This document shows, one piece after another, positions 56,746-64,000 of a DNA stretch of 64,000 nt (positions are counted from its first letter, which is position 1; each line of letters starts with the position of its first letter). The notes beneath the pieces are model-generated. The model saw only the letters and a list, made by a program, of their open reading frames with translations. It searched no databases and was not told the DNA's origin. The position numbers and the translations under genes were made by a program. Source of the DNA: Undaria pinnatifida. Lineage: Eukaryota; Sar; Phaeophyceae; Laminariales; Alariaceae. Where the stretch lies: positions 23,313,108-23,377,107 of the forward strand of contig JABAKD010000023.1 of the NCBI GenBank assembly GCA_012845835.1. Direction: 5' to 3'.

Positions 56746-57090
56746 TCGTCGTGCTCTTGCTCTCGTGCTCGTACTCGTGCTGGAGTGCTGGAGTGTTGGT
56801 GAGTGCTCGATTGCTGGAGTGCTCGAGTGCTCATCGTGCTCGAGTGCTCGAATGTTCATCGTGCTCGAGTGCTCGTGCTCACGTGCTCATCGTGCTCGAC
56901 TACTCACGAGCACATGCACGAGCACTTGTGCTCGTGCTCGATTGTTTTGAGTGTTGTTGATTGCTCGATTGCTCGAGTGCTCGAGGTTTTCATCATGCTC
57001 GAGTGCTCGTACTCAAGTATTCGTCGAGCTGTGCTCTCGAGCACGAGCACTTGAGCACGAACTCGAGCATAAGAGCACTGGAGCACGAGC
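56745..57090. repeat. GTGCTC/GAGCAC foldback tract, copy 1
   Basis: Degenerate GTGCTCGA hexamer-octamer repeats (56745-57030) are followed by the complementary GAGCACGAGCAC (57040-57090), so the tract can fold into a long imperfect hairpin. A related tract lies at 57535-57770. Confidence 0.85.
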
Positions 57091-57534
57091 ACATACACAG
57101 AATCAAACTTCCAATAGTCAGCTCAGTACATTAAAATAATGCTGCACAGAGTCACACCCAGGTTGAGCAGCAGTTCATGTGTGTGCTACTAGGACATGAG
57201 ACGGCGCATGGGGTTGGGTTACGTACGGAATACTGCTACTGCTGTTGTACCAGTAGTACGTATATGTGTTACCTTATACTGCTGCTGTATGGCGGCAACA
57301 TATACCGGTACCTGACATTCGCGTGGGAGAATGCACTGGAATCGAGTATACTCAGCAGTCAATAAAATAACTCTTCGTGGATCCATAATGCAACAGTTTG
57401 CTCTCCGCTCTAACCATCGCAACTTGGTGTGGTCCATTTCTGTGCGTGTGTCCACGTTGCTTGTGCGTGTTTCTTTCGGTTTTTGTGATACGTTATAACT
57501 TCTTATCTCGAACATTGCATGCCCCTTCCAAACT

Positions 57535-57770
57535 TGCGGTCGTGCTCGTGCTCTTGTGCTCGTGCTGGTGCTCGAGTGCTGGAGTGTTGGTGAGTGCTCG
57601 ATTGCTGCAGTGCTCGAGTGTTCATCGTGCTCGAGTGCTCGTGCTCACGTGCTCGTCGTGCTCGACTGCTCACGAGCACGAGCACGAGAGCACGTGCTCG
57701 ATTACTCGAGTGCTCGAGAATTTCATCGTGCTCGGGTACTTGTGCTCACGAGCACGAGCACGAGCGTTAT
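57535..57770. repeat. GTGCTC/GAGCAC foldback tract, copy 2
   Basis: Shares GAGTGCTGGAGTGTTGGTGA and GAGTGCTCGATTGCT with copy 1 and ends in GAGCACGAGCACGAGAGCAC-type complements at 57673-57692 and 57750-57765. Confidence 0.85.
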
Positions 57771-57904
57771 GCAGCACTCTGTCTGGAAATATATTTAGCG
57801 GTTTGATATTCATGTTAATACTCGAACGTTCTTTATATTTACGTACATTTTGGATACTGCATGACAAATGAAACTTTATGCCCCGCAAATGAAGCTTTGC
57901 CCCA

Positions 57905-58004
57905 CGCACACAGGTGCAAAGGCCCAGGACCGCGGATAATAGTATTTTGCTTGCTATTAATAGTGTTACAGTCTGGTGATGGTGATATTGCTTCTGTGGA
58001 GTGG
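57905..58004 (+). repeat. Left flank of the hAT-like element, paralogous to 59063-59151
   Basis: AAGGCCC, GACC(A/G)CGGA, TTGCTAG/TTGCTAT, GTCTGGTG and GCTGTGG/TCTGTGG occur in the same order at 59063-59151. There the sequence continues as GTCACAC without an insertion, so that site resembles the unoccupied target. Confidence 0.6.
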
Positions 58005-58012
58005 GTATACAC

Positions 58013-58887
58013 TAGGGGTGCCACCCGTTCGTGTCGAACCCGGGTACCCGGCGGGTTCACCCGCACGGGTCCTACCCGTTACAGGGTCCGAGTCCGATTC
58101 AAAACCCGCTGGGTTTTTCGGGCCGGGTACCCGGGTACCCGAGTATTCGAGTACCCGTCCCGAACTAATACCCTGGTACCCAGTTACCCGGGTACCCGTT
58201 AGGCAACGTGTCTCCGTGGTCGGCATGCCTGACAATAACCTGCAGAAGCCCTTCAAACACGCAACAAACGATCCAGCGCAATACTCGTACAATACCTACC
58301 AGCAACTATGCATGAAGCTATGACGGCCATCCATGTTCATGAATATATCGGGCCGAGTACCTGGGTACCTGGGTACTCGTTTAGCAACGTGTCCCTGTGG
58401 TTAACACGCCTGACAATACCTCCAGACACCATTCAAACACGAAATAAACGATCCAGGCAAGTAAGCACAACGTTTGAACTCAAGCACTTTACATACATAC
58501 ACACGTATTCTTCCGGGATCGTGGGCTACAACATGACCGAGCTTGTTTAGGGCGGACGCGACGAAGGAGAGCTTCCAATAGCAATGGTCACTCAATCTAA
58601 ACCGGAAGGAGGATCCTGCTTTAGAATGCAAACACTGGTACCGTGTTTGCTTTTTGTTAGTTTTCTCCGCCAAATGCAATCGAAGTATGCCCTAGCATCC
58701 ACTTGTCAGGCCCGCTTGACGACCGTAAACGGGACTGTATGTTGTCCGGGTACCCGGGTACCCGGTGGACCCGGTTCCGGTCCCCTGAAAAGCCGGGATA
58801 CCCGGTGCCGAGTGGCGAGTCCGAGTCCGACCTCCAGAATTTAGCGGGTACCCGTTCGTGGCGGGTACCCGGCGGGTGGCACCCCTA
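58013..58887. mobile_element. hAT-like non-autonomous element (875 bp)
   Basis: Perfect 15-bp terminal inverted repeats TAGGGGTGCCACCCG, continuing into GGGTACCC-rich subterminal repeats on both sides. The flanks GTATACAC (58005-58012) and GTCTATAC (58888-58895) agree at 6 of 8 bases, the length expected for hAT target duplications. An internal ~215-bp duplication (about 58130-58275 and 58345-58465) shares GCAACGTGTC, CTGACAATA and AAACGATCCAG. No transposase is encoded. Confidence 0.75.
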
Positions 58888-58895
58888 GTCTATAC

Positions 58896-60340
58896 GCAAG
58901 AAAACACACAACCAGCTGTGTCTCGTTGGCCAGGCCAGGTTTCGGAATGATGCTTGATTTCAGATTTTCTTTGGGTTTTCACGTCCGTACATGGAGTACT
59001 CCTAGCAGCTGTGCTGCTCTGTGACTTGGAATGAACTCCCCCAGTCCTCTGCTGCTGGCAACCGCGAAGGCCCGAGACCACGGAAAATAAACTGCTACTT
59101 GCTAGTTTTGTTGTCTGGTGGTGGTGGTGGTGCTGCTGCTGCTGTGGCGCAGTCACACGTAAGTACATGGCCTGTATCGAAAGGCGGACGTTTGGGCCAT
59201 CGGCTGTGGCGTCAATAATCTGAGCGGCTGAGCTGCGCGCGTTTTTACCTCTCGCGTGCGCACCGTCTGCGTGGGCCACCTCTCGGCAAGTCAGCTGTCC
59301 AAACCCCAAAACCAAGAAGTCGATATGTGTGGTTGCTATTGTTACGCCGCATGGGGGCCGTTTCACCCAACCTACAAAACCAAAAAATCGATACGACCAC
59401 TATTTTGACATTTTGCAATTTTGTTTTTCTGTGATTGTTCTTTTAATAATACTGTCGAGTAATCGATGCTGCTCTTTCCGTCCGAATCACAAAACCCAAG
59501 ACACTCGATCCGTACCAGTTGTTGCTTTTACAAGGGTTCCTCATGGGGGGCGGCGATCTATCTTTGATTTTTGCATTTTTGTTTTTCTATTTCCTCTACG
59601 AGGTAGTGTTGCTGTGAGGGCCCAGATTAACGAAGAGCACGGAAAATCGTAATTCGATTTTGTCTTGAATTTCATGAAACATACACGAAGCATTCGACTC
59701 TGCTTCTTATCGAGGAACGGCGTATTAATAGTGTGTTTTAGAATTCGAAAAACGCAAAAGGGTCAACAAACACCCGTGGGCATCGACCGAGGCGAGCGAC
59801 TACTCGCGTCCTCCCCGGAGCGCCGCGTCTAGCGGCGGGTTGTTTTTGCCGGCATCGGCTAGGTGGCTGAGGCTCTAGGCGTCTCGTGGATGGGCTGGCG
59901 CCGCCCCGCCGCCTCACGCGAGCAGCAGCCACGGGGATATAGCGGTCGAACTTCTAAGCGGAGTCATCATGTGGTGGTTAGTTGTGTAACTTTCGAGGTG
60001 CAGGGTGACGAAAAACTGGGATTGCGGCGGTCTCGATTGTTTTCGAGGCGTCGCAGGCGGTCTAGGGTGTGCTAAGGGCTGCTCCGGTGGTCCTACCTCT
60101 CGCAATGGTGACTTCTCCCCTCTCAATAAGCCGACGACATGGCACCGTTTGGCGTGGTCGGCTTCGGTTACATGGAATATGCCATGCCTAGGTGCACAGA
60201 CTCCCCGAATTGAATTTCGATTTTCGACTAAAGTCGACTAAATATTCTTTTTTTTCTTCTTTGTTCAATTTGATTTCTCGTAATAATTCTGAAAATGCCT
60301 GCTCGGTGATTCATTTCTCGACCAATCAGATGCAAAATAC
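58896..60340. other. No supported gene
   Basis: Includes a GGT/GCT trinucleotide run at 59115-59143, the paralogous unoccupied site near 59152, and a GC-rich stretch at 59800-59940 with no recognisable domain. Confidence 0.5.
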
Positions 60341-60797
60341 AAATTAAATTGAATTATAAAAAAACGTTCGGATCTGGATGTGGCAAGCTCCACGTTAATC
60401 TGGGCCGTGAAGGGATTGCTGCTGCTTGCACCGCTGTGGTAGTATCTTTTGGGCTTTTTACCGTACATAGAATAGTTGGATACATTTTGTCAGGAAGTTC
60501 ATTTGTCACTCTTGACGTTTCTTGTGAGCTCTTGAGATCTTGAGTTACAAACGGGAAGGTCCACGGTATGTCACTTCCCCGTGTGATAACGAACGGACTA
60601 TTGCATTGTGGACAAACGCACTCCGAGCCTACGAGGGGAAGTCCTCGGAGCTGATACCACCGGGCCCGCGGTCGCGCGAGTCGGTACAATTCAATTGAAT
60701 TGGGTAAGCTCTGCTTACTTCCCAAAACGTGATCAATTTTCTTTTGAAGGCCGGAATAATTGATTTGCGTGCTGGTGTGGGACACCAGCCGAAAGCA

Positions 60798-62056
60798 ATG
60801 GAAGATTATACAGCAACAAGAGGAGCGCGAGCGCAGGGCGCTGGCGGAGTCCATTCTGCAAGTTGGGGCAACCCGAGAGTTGGAGGCCAAGCCGGCGGCC
60901 GGCTGAAGCCGGAAGTCAAGGTGACGCTCGGGGGAGATAGACCGCCTAGGTTGGATGGTGATGTTGTTACCTTCGAAGATATGCGCGAATTTCTTATTGC
61001 GTACTCGAAGTACAAGCAGCAGATGCATATCACAAACCTAGATGGAGGAGACCGGGTGATCGCGAGGAGGCGAGAGCTGGTACATTCGGCGACCCAAATG
61101 ATGGTGGCTGATGAGTTTTACGTTTTTTTTTTTTTTTTTCTCACACTTCTACTTTCCAGCTTCTGGACAAGCCGTGGTCACAAGTGTCGTCCCTTCCCCC
61201 CCCCGGTTCTTGCCTTCAATTTTTATCGCGCATAGAGTTCAGCAATCCCACTGCTCGTCGATTTTTCATCGAGTGTTGCTAACTCACGCTCTCGCGCTTT
61301 CCGCAAGTCAATTTGTGCACAAGAAAAAGTCCCAACGAATTTATACGAGTATGCACTCGGCGGGGCTCGAACTCACGAAACTGACCTAAACCAAGCTCGA
61401 GGATAACCTGATACGCCACCGGGGCGACCGATCGTAAGCCCTGGGTCGACCTCTCCGAGGAGGAGCTAATGCAAGGGCTCAAAAGGTTTGCTGGCGTTGA
61501 TATGCAGCAGACAAGTGACGAGGGTTTTTGCCGCCAGATATTCGGTGTGGTAAAGATGAATGCCAGCGTCCCGGTAGATAGCAGGGTGTTCATGCAAAAC
61601 GTGCCCTGCGGAAATACCTTGCTGACAGCTGGCTCACGGAGGTGGTGAAGTCCGACGGTCGGCAGTACACGCAGAAGTTTGGCAACGTGCTGGTGGAGGC
61701 GATAGCGGCGGGAATCGAACCACTCGAGTTCCGCCGCAAGGTGGAAAGGAAGATACGTTTTGATCTCGTAGCGCGTGATCCTGACGCACTGTTCAGCATA
61801 ATTGCCAAGCAGCAACGGGACCATGCTGTAATTGAGGCCAACAATGCTGTACGCCGGCAAACAGCAAAGCGGCGTGACGCTAGGTTGGTGGCTGCTGCGG
61901 GGGCCAAGCTGCAGGGAAGTATTTCTGACGGGCACGACTCACGCGAGAGTGCCAAGGCTGCTGGTGTGAAAGCAGAGCGGAACCGTCGGTACGACAACAA
62001 TGATGTGGGGCGAACAAGGTCACAAGCAGCGGGAATGCCCCCAAAGGCAGCAGCGT
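60798..62056 (+). pseudogene. Gypsy gag, interrupted by a SINE
   Basis: The chosen ATG at 60798 begins MEDYTATRGARAQ; the frame is also open upstream to 60729. Gag runs to VADEFY at 61121, where the SINE sits, and resumes in phase at 61430 with DRKPWVDLSEEELMQGL. A frameshift near 61600 moves the frame to one reading ADSWLTEVVKSDGRQ and FRRKVERKIRFDLVARDPDA, ending at 62056. Just past a second shift, GEQGHKQREC (62009-62038) with a TGT at 62004 is the remnant of a CX2C-GX2H-X4-C knuckle. Gag would coat element RNA. Confidence 0.8.
61123..61429 (-). mobile_element. tRNA-derived SINE inserted in gypsy gag
   Basis: Read on the minus strand, the head at 61429 gives GGTCGCCCCGGTGG, an A box TGGCGTATCAGG (61418-61407; one mismatch to TRGCNNAGYNGG) and a B box GTTCGAGCCC (61372-61363; one mismatch). 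The boxes are 46 bp apart start to start, as in a tRNA. A ~190-bp unique body follows, then an A-tail visible as a T17 run at 61123-61139. Removing 61123-61429 restores gag reading phase. A clear target duplication was not seen. The tRNA-like head is not a functional tRNA: the acceptor stem pairs poorly. Confidence 0.75.
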
Positions 62057-62482
62057 AAGGCGGGGAAAGGCGTTCATGTCCAGCGCCACGACCAGACCCC
62101 AATACAGCAGCATCAGTCCACAAGCGGTCCCGCTCAGCATACCCGGAGCAAGACGACCGGGATGGCCCCTGCGTCTGCCACTCCTCGAGCTAGTGCGTAC
62201 AAGACCGCCTCAAAAGGGGTGGTTACGGAGACCGAACCTGCTGCGCCTGAACCATCTACGCAGAACGACGACATCTACGTTTACATTCGCGTGCCGCGGG
62301 AAAGGATGGCGCCAGTGGATAATGGGCTCACCGAAACGGTACAGCACCAGGTGGCCCAGAGCGCTGGGCCGCAGAATGCAGCGCCAGTTCTTTACTCCGT
62401 TCCGGCGCAGCTGCCGGACCTGCGTCGCAGCAGTCGTGTGGTGATTCCAGCACCATTTCATACGCGCGTGTCTCAGTCTTAG
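62000..62482 (+). pseudogene. Gypsy gag-protease linker
   Basis: Open from the knuckle remnant to a TAG at 62480. The sequence is Gln/Thr/Ala/Pro-rich and ends in LPDLRRSSRVVIPAPFHTRV. It has the low-complexity character of linkers between gag and protease; no catalytic motif is present. Confidence 0.6.
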
Positions 62483-62523
62483 AGCGGGGTGAAAGTGGTG
62501 ATACGAGCGTGGATACGGTGGAG

Positions 62524-63621
62524 ACCAAACCGCAGTTGGAGGCCCTGACGCAGCATATCGCAGGGTGTCTCGCGGTTTCCGGTGCTTCCGCGTCTGCTGA
62601 GGTTAAGGCGCTGACGGTTCAGGCATTACAGCTACATCGAAGGAGCTGGTAGGCCCTGCATGGACAGCCGGGGATGACCCAAACCGCGTTAACGTGGGCC
62701 TTCGTTGGGCATGCGCGTGTGGTGACGTCGTTGGGCCAGGAGTGTGATATTGAGACGCAATCGTTTCAGCTCGTCTTAACGATCGAAACTCCATGGGGAT
62801 CAGTCCGGTTTACTATGCCGTTTATCGTGCTCCCTGGGAGAAGCGATGTGGTTATCATCGGACAGAAAACGCTGAGAGAGAAACTCGGGATCGACGTCAT
62901 GACGCAGCTCAAGGCATCTGTACTGAAGGCACACGGGTGTCAAGATGACGCTGGGATAGAGTTTACAGCGCTTGCTGTGGGCGAGCCCAACGCTGGTGCT
63001 GTGGTGCGGGCGGCAATAGCTGTTACGGTGTTCGGGCCGGGCGGCGACGCGTCAGGCGACGTGGAAGATGGGGTCACACTGACGCTGCTGTCTCAACGAC
63101 CCATGATGCTCCAGGATTCCGAGGTGGAGATGCAGGATCGTATGGGCGCGTTGGAGACGGCGGTCGATGACCATGGCTTACCGCCGGAATGTGCCAAGGT
63201 GTTGCGCGATATCGTTTTTCGCACCCACCTCGATGTGTTCCGTCGGGCATTGTTGGGCGACCCACCTGCGCGCGTGGAGCCCATGACGGTGCGGCTTCAG
63301 CCAGGTGCAAGGGTGGTGCGGCCGAAGCCACGTGCATCCCCGCCAGCCATGGCGGCTTGGCTTCACGAACACATGGCCAACTTGGAAACAGCCGGAATGA
63401 TATTTAGGAACCCGCAGGCGATCTACGCAAGCATTGGGATGGCAATTCCGAAGGGATCCAACTCTTACCGCATCGTGACGGGTTATAGGGCCGTGAACGA
63501 CACGGTCGAACCGGCGACTATGCCTATGCCAAACCTGGAAGATAAAGCGTCTCTGTTCGCAGGCGCAACCGCATGGTGCACGCTAGATATGCTGCAAGGC
63601 TCTACTGGCAGGTGCCGTTGA
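62524..63621 (+). pseudogene. Gypsy protease and N-terminal reverse transcriptase
   Basis: A short frame (EVKALTVQALQLHRRSW) meets a TAG at about 62650, then a 315-codon open stretch runs from 62674. Its first third has the pattern of a retropepsin-like domain (MPFIVLPGRSDVVIIGQKTL, LREKLGID). The DSG triad is not in this frame; GAC AGC at 62663-62668 followed by GGG one base out of phase is its probable remnant. From about 63270 the RT begins: RPKPRASPPAMAAWLHEHM, IPKGSNSYRIVTGYRAVND, PMPNLEDKASLFAGATAWCT and LDMLQG, where the frame is lost at about 63605. Confidence 0.8.
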
Positions 63622-64000
63622 GTGAGGATGTTCACCGTGGTGACTCCGGAGGGGTTGTTCACGCCGCGTCGTGTTCCGCCGGGGGTGCTGAATGCTACCA
63701 GATATTTCCAGCGACAATGGGTGATGGTTTGGAGCGGTAAACCGACAAGATATGTTTGGTGTGGGTGGACGACATCGCGATCTAGAGGGAGACGCCTAAG
63801 ATTCTTTTGGAGCGGCTGTTGGCGATTTTGGATCGCCTGCTAGAACGTGAGATTTTTGCTGCAGCCCACAAGGCTGTTTTCTTCCGAAAGGAAATCAAGT
63901 GGTGTGGAAAATCCTTTCCGGATGAACGGTGAGCCATGACCCCGAATGCACCCAGGGACTGAGTGAGTTGCGTCGGCCGGAAACCGCCTGCGAGCTCATA
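63622..64000 (+). pseudogene. Gypsy reverse transcriptase, palm and thumb, cut by the window edge
   Basis: FTVVTPEGLFTPRRVPPGVL (63631-63690) and NATRYFQ continue the RT. VWVDDI, the catalytic YxDD-equivalent, is at 63759-63776 in another frame. KILLERLLAILDRLLERE and FAAAHKAVFFRKEIKWCGK follow at 63797-63910. Multiple one-base shifts separate these blocks. Confidence 0.85.

Larger units (their letters stand above)
60798..64000 (+). mobile_element. Ty3/gypsy element, partial, frameshifted, runs off the window
   Basis: Gag (60798-62056) with a knuckle remnant, a linker (62000-62482), protease-RT (about 62524-63621) and more RT to the edge. Protease before RT with a Gly-rich gag is the Ty3/gypsy layout; RNase H and integrase would lie beyond 64000. 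Frames change at about 61600, 62005, 62480, 62665 and 63605, so this copy is not functional. The left LTR and primer-binding site were not identified. The polyprotein resembles gypsy elements known from oomycetes (recalled from family knowledge, not searched). Confidence 0.85.

Noticed and set aside
60640..60660. Primer-binding site for the gypsy element
   Set aside because: A GGTATCAGCTCC-like match exists only on the minus strand, the wrong orientation for a plus-strand element.
60354..61028. 224-codon minus-strand frame
   Set aside because: It lies antisense to the gypsy gag start and has no domain of its own.
61350..61429. Functional tRNA gene on the minus strand
   Set aside because: Boxes A and B are good but the acceptor stem pairs poorly and an A-tailed body follows, so a SINE head explains it better.

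Overview
The window reads as repeat-dense nuclear DNA of a eukaryote. No intact gene of a cellular pathway, no rRNA and no functional tRNA could be supported. The recognisable coding sequence is broken retroelement and recombinase sequence: two tyrosine-recombinase (YR) elements, one Ty1/copia element and one Ty3/gypsy element running off the right edge. Many CAG/CTG tracts, tRNA-derived short retroposons, pentanucleotide minisatellites and the look of the gypsy polyprotein suggest a stramenopile (oomycete or brown alga). That assignment is an inference from family resemblance and is held at about 0.5.

Layout. 0-4.8 kb: a composite dispersed repeat (SINE-like head plus GGGTC minisatellite), then YR element copy 1 with a gag-like CCCH-finger ORF, a YR catalytic domain and a duplicated 3' end. 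4.9-17.1 kb: satellite array 1, built of ~90-bp sub-repeats in ~730/745-bp subunits, 1475-bp dimers and a 2313-bp higher-order unit; it is homogeneous in the middle and decays at both edges. 17.4-20.15 kb: YR element copy 2, lying between the two satellites. 20.7-31.3 kb: satellite array 2, about 23 near-identical ~472-bp monomers, some with a 55-bp deletion. 31.3-38 kb: mixed sequence with an (AAC)n-tailed short repeat, a gag-like Cys/His pseudogene, a SINE with a target-site duplication, a solo YR 3' end and two unidentified open frames.

38-50 kb: short tandem duplications, a long inverted repeat (39.1-41.2 kb) with one arm split by a 341-bp insertion flanked by an 11-bp duplication, further GGGTC elements (42.2 and 46.2 kb) and a second full composite repeat (48.8-49.4 kb). 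50-55.5 kb: a decayed, internally deleted copia element. 55.5-60 kb: segmental duplications, GTGCTC/GAGCAC foldback tracts and a hAT-like non-autonomous element with TIRs, a near 8-bp target duplication and a related unoccupied site nearby. 60.8-64 kb: a frameshifted gypsy element whose gag is interrupted by a reverse-oriented tRNA-derived SINE.

Nothing here forms an operon or pathway. The window is a layered record of insertion, tandem amplification and decay. The most unusual items are the YR family that lacks reverse transcriptase in the same place in both copies, the SINE-headed GGGTC elements, a tiny ACT-flanked unit present both inside a satellite and elsewhere, and the several insertions that can be dated relative to one another.
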